From Nesterenkonia alba DSM 19423 (GTDB taxonomy: Bacteria; Actinomycetota; Actinomycetes; Actinomycetales; Micrococcaceae), in contig NZ_ATXP01000009.1 of assembly GCF_000421745.1 (NCBI RefSeq), positions 1 through 64,000 on the forward strand: a stretch of 64,000 nt of DNA. The letters run 5' to 3'. The position numbers and the translations under genes are program-made. Of this stretch, positions 24,716 through 33,641 are shown piece by piece. The first letter of the stretch is position 1; every line of letters begins with the position of its first letter. The notes beneath the pieces were generated by a model. It had not been told where the DNA came from, did no database searches, and worked only from the letters and a program-made list of their open reading frames with translations.

Positions 24716-26959
24716 CTAGGCCGGCTGCGGATCAGCGTCGCGGACCCGTGCCAGGCACCGGTTTAACGCGGTGGTCAGTTGCTCTGCCGCGGCACTCTGC
24801 GCGGCAGCTTCACCGCTGTGTTCACGCTCGAGGGCTTCCAGCTCCGCGAGGGCTTCTGCGGGTTTACCCGCAGCCAGGTACACCTCCGTGAAAGCCTCCA
24901 CTGCCGGTGGGAGCAGGTCGGGGTGTTGGGAGTATCGCGCTAAACGCAGGGACTCGGTGACCGGGGCTTCTGCCTCCTGCGCCCGGCCGAGTTCCACCAG
25001 CGCGAGCGCGGACCACCGTGCCCCGGTGCTGGCATCGGGGGTCTGCCCCAGGGCTGCGGCCTCCTTCCACCGGGTCTGTGACCAGACGTGGACCTTCTCC
25101 CACTGGCGGCGCTGCTGGTGGAAGACCGCCAGAGCGTTGGCGGCCTGGACGGCTTCGCTCTTGAGGCGGTGGGTTTCGGTGTAGTCGCGCAGCTGGTGCA
25201 AAGCCGCCTCTTCGGCGTCGTCGTCACCCTGTTCGCGGGCGGCCCGGCAGGCCAACTCCGCACCCGCGTGACCGATCTGCACCGGGTCCCAGGCCGGCTC
25301 GGTGGGATCAACCCGCACCCGGGGGCCCTCTGTGGTGGTGATGACCCCTTCGATGAGTTCATCGGCGTCGTCGTAGTGTCCGGCGTCGATGAGCTTTTCG
25401 GCCGCATCGAGCTCGAGCGCTTGGACCACGGTGACCCAACCGTGCTGGGGGTCCGGGTGGCTGGAGAACCAGCGGGCCACATCCTGGTGCAGCCGGATGA
25501 TTCCGGTGAGGTCACCGCGTTGTTCCGCCTTGCCGTACTTCAGCAGAAAGCGCATCAGGTAGCTGCGGTGCCTCAGCGGCAGGGTCACCACCCCGGCGGC
25601 GCGGTGTGCGGAGTCGACCCGATGCTGGTTCAGAGTACGTTCGGCACTGGCGGCGAAATCCGCATCGATCTCACCCACCCCTGGGAGGTCTTCCTGTTGG
25701 GCGATGCGCTGCAGGGCCTGGGCCTCGGCCCGACTCAGCCCCGTTGCGCCCTCTAAAGTGGCCATGAAACTCAACAGCGCCCCCGCGTAGGCCGACCAGT
25801 CCCGGCCCGGTGCCACCAAGTGCTCGATCGTGCCGTCCTCGCGGAATGTCACCGCGGTGATGAGCCCGGTCAGTTCCAGGGGGACTTGCTGAGCAGCCGG
25901 GGCTTCAAGCGCGTCAACCAGGAACTGGTACCGCTGACGGGTGCCTTCAGCACCATCCGGGGGCAGAATGACGATCGTCTTGGGCAGCAGTCCCATCTCC
26001 TTCAGCTGCCCGACCTCCCAGCTGAGCCCTTGGGTGCGTCCGGCCACCACGATGAGCGCTTTCGTTTGGGCTGCGGTAGAGCGGATCGCTTGCTGCCAGG
26101 TGTCATCCGTCCAGTAGGTGCGGGAGGCACCCAGGTGGGGGATCTTCTCTCCCGGGCGGCCGATGGCCACCAACTCGGTGGAGCGGGAGAGCATTGCGGC
26201 GGCGAACTCTTCGAACCGGCGTCGTCCGGGTACAAAGCTCCACCGAGGCCCGAGCCCGGCCATGGGAGTGCGCAGTTCGAAGGTGTCATCGTCAAAGGAC
26301 CGGAGAAACAGGGTGTCTTCAGTGGAGGCTTCTGTGGCGAAGCGGGCTTCCCGGTGTTTCATCGCCCGGCGTTCCAACCAGGTCACCGGCAGGTAGCAGT
26401 AGGTGATGAGCAGGAAGGAGGCGACCAGACAGGCCACCGCAACCGTCCAGTGCCCGGCGTCCTGGTTCAACCGGAGGATGCCCTCATAGGCGAGCACGAC
26501 GCCGGCGAAGACCAGTGCGCTCTTGGTCAGACAGGCCAGAACAAACAAGGCCCAGGAGTTCTCATAGGCGCGGGTCTCGGTGGTGCTGACCACCACAGAG
26601 CTGACGCTGTGCAGGGCCACGTAGCCGGCGATCAACGCCGCGGCGATCCAGGGTGCGAAACCGAGGATCAGCTGCATCGCCACGATGAGGATCACCGGGA
26701 TCAGCGGTGCCAACTGGGATCGGCGCACCATGCGGCGCAGTTGGCGGGTGCCGCTGCGGCCATCTGCGCCCTGCGGGGTTTCGAGGTCTTTGAGAACGAC
26801 TCCGGCCGATTGGAGCTCATCGAGCCACGGATCTACGGCCCTCCACCCGCCGGAACTGCGGAACCGGCGGCGTTCGCGGCTGCCCTGATCGGTCGCCAGG
26901 TCAGTGACGATATGGGCTACATACAGGCCGATGTAAAGATAGAGCCCGAAGCCGAGCAT
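24716..26959 (-). CDS. Membrane protein with TIR-like domain and TPR-type repeats
   Basis: A 747-residue protein of unknown function. Residues 1-20 and about 83-195 contain some five hydrophobic segments. Residues about 215-335 form a TIR-like alpha/beta domain: TLFLRSFDDD, VAIGRPGEKIPHLGA, TDDTWQQAI, ALIVVAGRTQGLSWEVGQL (Glu 315 at the place of the TIR catalytic Glu) and IVILPP. Residues about 475-740 are Ala-rich helical pairs resembling TPRs. Similar TIR-like and repeat combinations occur in signalling and conflict proteins. It lies 46 bp downstream of ndk on the same strand, so it may be co-transcribed with the ileS operon. Whether the TIR-like domain consumes NAD is unknown. Confidence 0.65.
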   Translation of the reverse strand: MLGFGLYLYIGLYVAHIVTDLATDQGSRERRRFRSSGGWRAVDPWLDELQSAGVVLKDLETPQGADGRSGTRQLRRMVRRSQLAPLIPVILIVAMQLILGFAPWIAAALIAGYVALHSVSSVVVSTTETRAYENSWALFVLACLTKSALVFAGVVLAYEGILRLNQDAGHWTVAVACLVASFLLITYCYLPVTWLERRAMKHREARFATEASTEDTLFLRSFDDDTFELRTPMAGLGPRWSFVPGRRRFEEFAAAMLSRSTELVAIGRPGEKIPHLGASRTYWTDDTWQQAIRSTAAQTKALIVVAGRTQGLSWEVGQLKEMGLLPKTIVILPPDGAEGTRQRYQFLVDALEAPAAQQVPLELTGLITAVTFREDGTIEHLVAPGRDWSAYAGALLSFMATLEGATGLSRAEAQALQRIAQQEDLPGVGEIDADFAASAERTLNQHRVDSAHRAAGVVTLPLRHRSYLMRFLLKYGKAEQRGDLTGIIRLHQDVARWFSSHPDPQHGWVTVVQALELDAAEKLIDAGHYDDADELIEGVITTTEGPRVRVDPTEPAWDPVQIGHAGAELACRAAREQGDDDAEEAALHQLRDYTETHRLKSEAVQAANALAVFHQQRRQWEKVHVWSQTRWKEAAALGQTPDASTGARWSALALVELGRAQEAEAPVTESLRLARYSQHPDLLPPAVEAFTEVYLAAGKPAEALAELEALEREHSGEAAAQSAAAEQLTTALNRCLARVRDADPQPA

Positions 26960-27005
26960 GTCACCAGTCCCCTCCCTCAGGTGGCGGGACTGGCCTTACC
27001 CGGAA

Positions 27006-27419
27006 TCACCCGAACCAGATATTGATTTCTCTCTCTGCGGATTCTACCGAGTCGGAGCCGTGAACGAGGTTCTTCTGAACTTTCTCTCCCCAGTCACGGC
27101 CGAGGTCGCCGCGGATAGTACCCGGTGCTGCCGTCGTCGGCTCCGTGGAACCGGCCAGGGAGCGGAAGCCTTCGATGACCCGGTCGCCTTCGACGATGGC
27201 TGCGACGATGGGGCCGGAGAGCATGAACTCCACCAGCGGCTGGAAGAAGGGTTTGCCTTCGTGTTCGGCGTAGTGGGCAGTGAGCTGTTCTTCGGTGGCG
27301 CGGATCTGTTTCAGCTCGGCGATGCGGTAGCCCTTAGCTTCTACGCGGCGCAGGATCTCACCGGTGAGTCCGCGCTGGACACCGTCGGGTTTGATGAGCA
27401 CCAGAGTGCGTTCGCTCAT
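27006..27419 (-). CDS. ndk: Nucleoside diphosphate kinase
   Basis: Ndk transfers the gamma-phosphate of ATP to nucleoside diphosphates through a phosphohistidine. The 137-residue length is standard. [14 protein letters not shown] opens the protein and NLVHGSDS holds the catalytic His. ATG 27419 overlaps the stop of the upstream DUF4233 gene as ATGA. The folC-DUF4233-ndk order is conserved in actinobacteria. Confidence 0.97.
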   Translation of the reverse strand: MSERTLVLIKPDGVQRGLTGEILRRVEAKGYRIAELKQIRATEEQLTAHYAEHEGKPFFQPLVEFMLSGPIVAAIVEGDRVIEGFRSLAGSTEPTTAAPGTIRGDLGRDWGEKVQKNLVHGSDSVESAEREINIWFG

Positions 27420-27895
27420 GAATCCTTCTCCTCACTGTCAGCCGGCAGGTCCTCGCCGGCGGCATACTCTTGTTCCAACCGGTATCTTTCCATCTTTTCG
27501 GCGTCCAACCGTTCCCCGGTGGTCACTGCGTACCACCAGCAGGCCAAAAAGCCCAGTCCGGGCAGCAACGCCATGGAGACGATGAGCCCCTCCCCGGAGA
27601 CCATGGCGCCGAGGACGAAAACAGCGATCATGACGAACTGCAGCGCCCATCCCAGCGGGTAGCCAATGGGCCGCTGCAAGACCGCGCAGGCGGCCACCAG
27701 CACTCCGGCCAGCACCAGGGAAGCCCCGAAGAGCCACCAGGCGTACCACTGATGCTGGTTCAGCCCCCAGGCGGCCAGGCCAAAAAAGACCATCAGCGCA
27801 GCCTCCAGGCACAGCACACTGGAGGCAAAAAGCGTCTTCACCGAGCGAGGCGGTTTCGGTTGCTGACCAGATGGTTGGTTCTCTGGGGATGTCAT
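27416..27895 (-). CDS. DUF4233 membrane protein
   Basis: A 159-residue protein of four hydrophobic helices (about 25-145) flanked by a Pro/Gln-rich cytoplasmic N-terminus and an acidic C-terminus. It matches the DUF4233 family, found between folC and ndk across actinobacteria. Function unknown. Its ATG follows directly on the folC stop (TAAATG) and its stop overlaps the ndk start. Confidence 0.85.
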   Translation of the reverse strand: MTSPENQPSGQQPKPPRSVKTLFASSVLCLEAALMVFFGLAAWGLNQHQWYAWWLFGASLVLAGVLVAACAVLQRPIGYPLGWALQFVMIAVFVLGAMVSGEGLIVSMALLPGLGFLACWWYAVTTGERLDAEKMERYRLEQEYAAGEDLPADSEEKDS

Positions 27896-29296
27896 TTACT
27901 TCACCTCCGCGCCGAGCAGGGTGCGGGCTTCGCCCACCAGAGTGATGGAACCGGTGATGAGCACTCCCCCACTGGCGGTGGCGCCGTCGTCGTCGATTCT
28001 GCCCACTGCCCAGTCGATCGCTTCATCCAGCCGCGCGGTGCTGTGGATGGCTTCTTCCCGGAACCCGGCATTCAGCGCCAGATCAGCCAGTTCGGTGGCG
28101 GGAATGGCCCGCGGGGAGGTCGATTCGGTGAAGCAGATATCGGCGACTAAGTCCCCGTAGTGTTCGAACAGGGTGGCCAGCATCGCCTCGGCGTCTTTCT
28201 CCTGAAGGATGCCGACGACGAGCACGAGCTTGTCCAGCCCGAAGCTTTCTTTCAGTGCCAGCGCCGAGGCTTCAAGACCGGCGGGGTTGTGGGCGGCATC
28301 GACGATGATCGCAGGGCCGGTGCGCAGTGTCTCCAGGCGGCCTGGGGAGCTGATGTGCTCGCAGGCCAGCTGGAGGTTCTCCAGGTTCAGTTCCTGTTCC
28401 CCGCCGCCGATGAACGCCTCCAGCGCCGCCACGGCCAGGGCGAAGTTCTCCGCCTGGTGGGCACCGTGTAGCGGCAGCAGCAGGTCCGGGTAGCGTCCGG
28501 CGAGCCCGTTGATGGTGACCTGCTGTCCACCGACACCGGGCAGTCGGGATTCGACGCCGAACTCCACCGCCTCGAAGGTAAAGGGCACCTGGGCTTCACG
28601 GGCGGCGCGCAGCAACACATCGGCGGCCTCAGGCACCTGGGCCGCGGAGACGAGGAACCCGCCGGGTTTGATGATGCCGGCTTTCTCTTCGGCGATCTCA
28701 GCTTCGGTCTCCCCCAGCATGGCGGTGTGGTCGGGGCTGATGGGGGTGATGACTTGCACCTGCCCGTGGGCGACGTTGGTGGCATCCCATGCGCCCCCGA
28801 GCCCGACTTCGAGCACCATGACATCGACGGGCTCGTCGGCGAAGATGGCGAAGGCCAGCACGGTGAGGCACTCGAAGAGCGTTAAGGGCACCTGCCCACG
28901 TTCGGCGAGCTTCTGGTCGGTCAAGGCGATGTAGGGGCGGATTTCGTCCCAGATGCGCACGAAGGTCTCATCGGCCACCGGTGTACCCTCGATGGCGATG
29001 CGTTCGGTGACTGACCCCATATGCGGGGAGGTGTAGCGGCCCACCCGCAGGTCGTGGGCCATCAGCCCGGCTTCGATCATTCGGGCGGTGGAGGTTTTGC
29101 CGTTCGTTCCGCCCACGTGGATCACCGGTGCCGAACGGTGGGGTTCACCGAGAATGTCAACGGCCAGTTGGACCGGTTCCAGACGCGGCTGCATATCCGA
29201 TTCGGGGGCGCGGGAGAGCATCTCCGCGTAGACACTGGCCACGGAGAAGTGGTCCACCGGTTCCTGGGGTGTTCCGGGTGCGGGTGTCTCAGACAT
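27896..29296 (-). CDS. folC: Folylpolyglutamate synthase / dihydrofolate synthase
   Basis: FolC adds glutamate to dihydropteroate and folates, a Mur-ligase-fold reaction via an acyl-phosphate. The 466-residue protein has the P-loop [13 protein letters not shown] (about 58-70), [29 protein letters not shown] and the C-terminal [17 protein letters not shown] 29296 overlaps the end of ileS by 8 bp. It is the second gene of the T-box-controlled ileS operon. Confidence 0.95.
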   Translation of the reverse strand: MSETPAPGTPQEPVDHFSVASVYAEMLSRAPESDMQPRLEPVQLAVDILGEPHRSAPVIHVGGTNGKTSTARMIEAGLMAHDLRVGRYTSPHMGSVTERIAIEGTPVADETFVRIWDEIRPYIALTDQKLAERGQVPLTLFECLTVLAFAIFADEPVDVMVLEVGLGGAWDATNVAHGQVQVITPISPDHTAMLGETEAEIAEEKAGIIKPGGFLVSAAQVPEAADVLLRAAREAQVPFTFEAVEFGVESRLPGVGGQQVTINGLAGRYPDLLLPLHGAHQAENFALAVAALEAFIGGGEQELNLENLQLACEHISSPGRLETLRTGPAIIVDAAHNPAGLEASALALKESFGLDKLVLVVGILQEKDAEAMLATLFEHYGDLVADICFTESTSPRAIPATELADLALNAGFREEAIHSTARLDEAIDWAVGRIDDDGATASGGVLITGSITLVGEARTLLGAEVK

Positions 29297-32200
29297 GGGA
29301 GTCCTCCACGACGACGACGTCCGCAGTGGTGTCGGTGTGGTCTGTGGCTTCGACCAGGTTCAGTTCCACAGTGAGGGTTTCGGCCTGGACCAGCTCGGTG
29401 TGTTCTCCGACCGCGGCGATCACCTCGGCTGGGGCGGTCACCGTGGTGGCGATCCGGTCGGAGACCTGCAGGTCGGCGTCCTTGCGGGCCGCTTGGATGG
29501 TGCGGATGACGTCCCGTGCGGTGCCTTCGGCTCGCAGTTCTTCAGTGATGTGGGTATCGAGGACTAAGAAGCCCTCATCCAGGGTGGTGACCGCGGTGTC
29601 TCCGGCGTCGTCAGCCACGGTGGTGGTCAGCTCGTATTCACCGTCTTGCAAGGTGATCCCACCGGCGACGACGGTCTCCCCCTCCACGTTCCAGTCACCG
29701 GATTTGGCGCCCTTGATGGCGTGCTGGACATCTTTGCCAAGCCGCGGCCCGGCGGCCCGGGCGTTGACGACCAGCTGCCGGCCAATACCGAACTGTGCTT
29801 CGCTGACCTCGGCAGCATCGAGTAGCTGAACCTGTTTAATGTTGAGTTCCTCGGCGATGATCTGCTGGTAGGTGCCGCTGAGGGCCTGGGCGTCAGGGAC
29901 CACCACGGTCAGTTGGGCCAGCGGCTGGCGCACGCGGATTTTGGCCTGCTTGCGCAGCGCGGAGCCAGCGTGGGTGATGGCTCGGGTGCGGTCCATCAGC
30001 TCTACGGCCCGGTGGTCGGTGAGGTAGTCGGCCGGGTTCGGCCACTGGGCCAGGTGAACACTGCGGCCGCCAGTGAGCCCGCGCCAGATCTCTTCAGTGA
30101 CCAGAGGCAGCATGGGGGCGGCGACCCGGGTCATGGTTTCTAGTGCGGTGTAGAGCACGTCGTAGGCGGTGAAGTCTTCGTCGTAGAACCGTTGCCGAGA
30201 CCGGCGGATGTACCAGTTGGTCAGGGTTTCAGCGTAGCGACGCAGGGCGTCACAGGCACCGGCGACGGAGAATTCCTCCAGTGCGGCGGTGACCTCACGC
30301 ACCAGGTCCCCGGTGGCGGCGAGGATGTAGCGGTCCAGGGGGTGGGCGACGTCGTCGGCATGTGCGATCTTCGCCTGGTACCCCGCTGTGTGGTTGGCCG
30401 TGTTGGCGTAGAGCGCGAAGAAGTGCCAGGCGTTCCACATGGGCAGCAGTACTTGCCGGACACCTTCGCGGATGCCTTCTTCGGTGACGATGAGGTTTCC
30501 GCCGCGCAGAATGGGTGAGCTCATCAGGAACCATCGCATGGCGTCAGACCCGTCCCGGTCGAAGACTTCGTCGACGTCGGGGTAGTTCTGCAGGGATTTG
30601 GACATCTTTTGCCCGTCGGAGCCCAGCACGATGCCGTGGGAGATCACGTTGGTGAAGGCGGGCCGGTCGAACAGTGCGGTGGCCAGGATGTGCATGGTGT
30701 AGAACCAGCCGCGGGTTTGGCCGATGTATTCGACGATGAAGTCGGCCGGGTGGTGGTGGTCGAACCATTCGCGGTTCTCGAAGGGGTAGTGCACTTGAGC
30801 GAATTGCATGGACCCGGAGTCGAACCAGACATCGAGGACGTCTTCGACTCGGCGCATGGTGGACTTACCCGTGGGGTCGTCGGGGTTGGGCCGGGTGAGC
30901 TGGTCGATCCACGGCCGGTGCAGGTCGGGTTCCCCGGCGGCGTTACGCGGGTAATCGCCGAAGGCTTCCTTCAGCTCCTCCAGGGAGCCGTAGACCTCGG
31001 TGCGCGGGTAGTTGGGGTCATCGGAGACCCATACCGGGATGGGGCTGCCCCAGTACCGGTTGCGGCTGATGGACCAGTCGCGAGCGTTTTCGAGCCACTT
31101 GCCGAACTGGCCGTGCTTGACGTTGTCAGGGATCCAGTTGATCTGCTCGTTGAGCTCGACCATGCGGTTTTTGAACTGGGTGACTGCCACGTACCAGGAG
31201 GTCACCGCTTTGTACATCAGCGGGGTGCGGCACCGCCAGCAGTGCGGGTAGGAGTGCACATAGGATTTCTCGCGGACTAGCCGCCCGTCGGCTTTGAGCC
31301 GGTTGATGATGGCCCGGTTGGCGTCAAAGGCCTGCACCCCAGCGATCTCAGCTAAGGGGGTATCGCCCGACGGCGTGGGTTCGGCAAACATCGGCAGGAA
31401 CTTCCCTGCCGCGTCCACGGAGAGGATGACCGGCACACCGTGGTCTTCGGAGGAGCGTTGGTCTTCTTCACCGTAGGCGGAGGCCTGGTGGACCAGCCCG
31501 GTGCCGTCTGTGGTGGTCACGTAGTCTTCGACGACCACCTGCCAGGCGTGCTCGGTGCCCCAGGTCTCGGTGTCTGTGTAGTAGTCCCACAACGGCTGGT
31601 ATTTCAATCCGCCGAGGTCACGCCCGGTGTAGCGGGCGACGATGGCTGAGGTGGCGGCCTCGGCGTCGTCGAATCCGAGATCCGCCGCGTAGGCGCTGAC
31701 GAGGTCTTCGGCGAGCATGTGCCGGCCTGGCAGTGGACCCTCATCGGGAGCTTCGACGACGGCGTAGGTCACCTGGGGACCCACGGCCACGGTGAAGTTA
31801 GTGGGCAGGGTCCAGGGGGTGGTGGTCCAGGCGAGCAGGTTGACTCCGATGAGTTCCTGGGGGCCTTCGGTGATGGGGAACGTGACGGTCACCGAGGGGT
31901 CTTGCCGGTCCTGGTAGACCTCGTCGTCCATGCGCAGTTCGTGGTTGGACAGCGGGGTTTCGTCTTTCCAACAGTAGGGCAGCACCCGGAAGCCCTGGTA
32001 GGTGAGGCCTTTGTTGTGGAGCTGTTTGAAGGCCCAGATGACCGACTCCATGAACTCCACGTTGAGGGTCTTGTAGTCGTTTTCGAAGTCCACCCAGCGG
32101 GCGGAGCGGTTGACGTAGGACTCCCACTCTTTGGTGTATTTCAGTACGGAGTTTCGGCAGGCGTCATTGAAGTGTTCGATGCCCATGGCTTCGATCTCGG

Positions 32201-32564
32201 CCTTGTCCTTCATGCCGAGTTCTTTCATGGCGGAGAGTTCGGCGGGCAGCCCGTGGGTGTCCCAGCCGAACCGGCGTTCCACACGTTTGCCGCGCATGGT
32301 CTGGTAGCGCGGGACGAGGTCTTTGACGTATCCGGTGAGCAGGTGACCGTAGTGGGGCAGCCCGTTGGCGAACGGCGGGCCGTCGTAGAAGACGAACTCT
32401 TCGGCACCTTGGGCGGGGTCGCGCTGTTCCAAGGAGGCTTGGAAGGTCCCGTCGGCCTCCCAATACTTGAGGATGCGCTCTTCGATCTCGGGGAAACGCA
32501 CGGAGGTGGGGACCTCGCGCTTCGGAGCGGAGGTCGCGCGCGGGTAGACGGGAGAGTCTGTCAT
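29289..32564 (-). CDS. ileS: Isoleucyl-tRNA synthetase
   Basis: A class I synthetase of about 1091 residues. It has the HIGH-type motif GLPHYGH, editing-domain stretches ([15 protein letters not shown]) and the KMSKS loop [10 protein letters not shown]. The length and motif wording fit the eukaryote-like (type 2) IleS usual in actinobacteria, a class often less sensitive to mupirocin. I start at ATG 32564 (MTDSPVYP), 6-8 nt after AGGATGGA; an ATG at 32573 lies too close to any ribosome site, and the frame to 32690 runs through the T-box. The upstream leader is a T-box that reads tRNA-Ile charging. Confidence 0.96.
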   Translation of the reverse strand: MTDSPVYPRATSAPKREVPTSVRFPEIEERILKYWEADGTFQASLEQRDPAQGAEEFVFYDGPPFANGLPHYGHLLTGYVKDLVPRYQTMRGKRVERRFGWDTHGLPAELSAMKELGMKDKAEIEAMGIEHFNDACRNSVLKYTKEWESYVNRSARWVDFENDYKTLNVEFMESVIWAFKQLHNKGLTYQGFRVLPYCWKDETPLSNHELRMDDEVYQDRQDPSVTVTFPITEGPQELIGVNLLAWTTTPWTLPTNFTVAVGPQVTYAVVEAPDEGPLPGRHMLAEDLVSAYAADLGFDDAEAATSAIVARYTGRDLGGLKYQPLWDYYTDTETWGTEHAWQVVVEDYVTTTDGTGLVHQASAYGEEDQRSSEDHGVPVILSVDAAGKFLPMFAEPTPSGDTPLAEIAGVQAFDANRAIINRLKADGRLVREKSYVHSYPHCWRCRTPLMYKAVTSWYVAVTQFKNRMVELNEQINWIPDNVKHGQFGKWLENARDWSISRNRYWGSPIPVWVSDDPNYPRTEVYGSLEELKEAFGDYPRNAAGEPDLHRPWIDQLTRPNPDDPTGKSTMRRVEDVLDVWFDSGSMQFAQVHYPFENREWFDHHHPADFIVEYIGQTRGWFYTMHILATALFDRPAFTNVISHGIVLGSDGQKMSKSLQNYPDVDEVFDRDGSDAMRWFLMSSPILRGGNLIVTEEGIREGVRQVLLPMWNAWHFFALYANTANHTAGYQAKIAHADDVAHPLDRYILAATGDLVREVTAALEEFSVAGACDALRRYAETLTNWYIRRSRQRFYDEDFTAYDVLYTALETMTRVAAPMLPLVTEEIWRGLTGGRSVHLAQWPNPADYLTDHRAVELMDRTRAITHAGSALRKQAKIRVRQPLAQLTVVVPDAQALSGTYQQIIAEELNIKQVQLLDAAEVSEAQFGIGRQLVVNARAAGPRLGKDVQHAIKGAKSGDWNVEGETVVAGGITLQDGEYELTTTVADDAGDTAVTTLDEGFLVLDTHITEELRAEGTARDVIRTIQAARKDADLQVSDRIATTVTAPAEVIAAVGEHTELVQAETLTVELNLVEATDHTDTTADVVVVEDSHV

Positions 32565-32584
32565 GGAGTCCATCCTGCTTGGGC

Positions 32585-32840
32585 CGAACGTGGTCTTGAC
32601 GGGCACTATCTGCACTTGCCGCAAGGACGCCAGGTGAGCTGCGGGGTCGAACCCTGCCGCTCCTATGGCGCGGTACCACCTTGCTTGCACGGCCCCGGTT
32701 CAACCGGAGTCGTGCCGCTCCATGACTGCTGTGACGGGCTTACCCGTGCGGTTCTACTCGGATGCGCACGACATCGCCGAACGCACCTTTTCTTCCGCAA
32801 GCTCCCCGGTGATGGCCGGATCGACGCCGCTGCCCACAGT
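32585..32840 (-). promoter_or_regulatory. T-box riboswitch (translational type) controlling ileS
   Basis: The leader of ileS contains the T-box core GCAAGGTGGTACCGCG (32684-32669) whose UGGU bulge would pair with the tRNA-Ile ACCA end. Upstream, a short hairpin TCCGG-CCATCA-CCGGGGA presents AUC (32813-32811) followed by A in its apical loop, as expected for an ultrashort Stem I with an isoleucine specifier. Further stems are GTGCG/CGCAC, ACGGG/CCCGT and a GCACG/CGTGC Stem III. The 3' strand TCCTTGC can pair with GCAAGG (antisequestrator) or alternatively with the SD-containing GCAGGA at 32572-32580, so control of translation initiation is the likely mode. Boundaries are approximate. Confidence 0.85.
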
Positions 32841-32869
32841 GTACTAGAGGGCCATCACAGGACACCCAA
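32841..32869 (-). promoter_or_regulatory. Promoter of the ileS operon
   Basis: On the minus strand TTGGGT (32869-32864) and TAGTAC (32846-32841) are separated by 17 bp. Transcription would start a few bases downstream, just before the T-box Stem I. Confidence 0.55.
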
Positions 32870-32921
32870 ACGGTCAGAGGCGGTCACAAGACAATGGCAC
32901 CTGCCTGCACACACGTACAGG

Positions 32922-33626
32922 TCAGACTCGGGGTGCAGCCGGGCGGCTAAACCGCTGGGTCAGCCACAGCGCCAGTGCCACTGCCAGCAACACCACCCCG
33001 AAGATCAACGCCCCGATCCCACCGATGATGGCGAACACCCCGGTGAAGAGACTGCCGAACCCCTGGGAGTCCCCCACCGGAGCCAACACCACGGCCACAT
33101 TCTGCGAAGCATCCAGGACATCTTCTCTCAGCTCCACGGTGTGGGTCCCACTCTCCTGGGGGGTGATGTCCCGGGCAGAATTCACCGACCACCCATGACG
33201 TGTGGCCTGTGTGCTGATCTCCGGCATGCGATCACGGACCATCTCACCATCCGGGCCGGTGACCTCCAGCTGGTACCGGCTAATCCGCGACTCAGCACCC
33301 CGGCCCGCCTCATAGACCAGATAAAAACGGTAATCCTGGTCCGCCGCGAGATCCGCCTCAAAGGAGCCCGGCACCTCGGTGTAACCGACCGCATCCGGCC
33401 CGGGGCCGCCGTCGTCGTCGATCAACCCGCCAGGAGTCAACCCAGAGATACTGAAGAACGCCACCACCAGGGCCACCACCCCACCCACAGTGAAAATCAC
33501 ACCAATCGCCCCGGTCCACGCGGCCGCAATCCGCAGCCCCCGGCCCGGCTTCCTCGAGGAAACGCCCGAGCCACCAGGCGGGCCGTAGCCCGGCCGGTGA
33601 GGTGGGATATTCGGTGGCACACTCAT
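32922..33626 (-). CDS. Hypothetical membrane protein downstream of valS
   Basis: A 234-residue protein I do not recognise. It has a Pro/Gly-rich cytoplasmic N-terminus, a transmembrane helix at about 34-60, an extracytoplasmic beta-rich domain (about 75-195, with VPGSFEADLAADQDYRFYLVYEAG and a TVELRED strand, reminiscent of jelly-roll or pre-peptidase folds) and a second helix near 198-222. It starts 15 bp after the valS stop and is presumably co-transcribed with it. Confidence 0.7.
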   Translation of the reverse strand: MSVPPNIPPHRPGYGPPGGSGVSSRKPGRGLRIAAAWTGAIGVIFTVGGVVALVVAFFSISGLTPGGLIDDDGGPGPDAVGYTEVPGSFEADLAADQDYRFYLVYEAGRGAESRISRYQLEVTGPDGEMVRDRMPEISTQATRHGWSVNSARDITPQESGTHTVELREDVLDASQNVAVVLAPVGDSQGFGSLFTGVFAIIGGIGALIFGVVLLAVALALWLTQRFSRPAAPRV

Positions 33627-33641
33627 GGTCTACTCCTCGTC

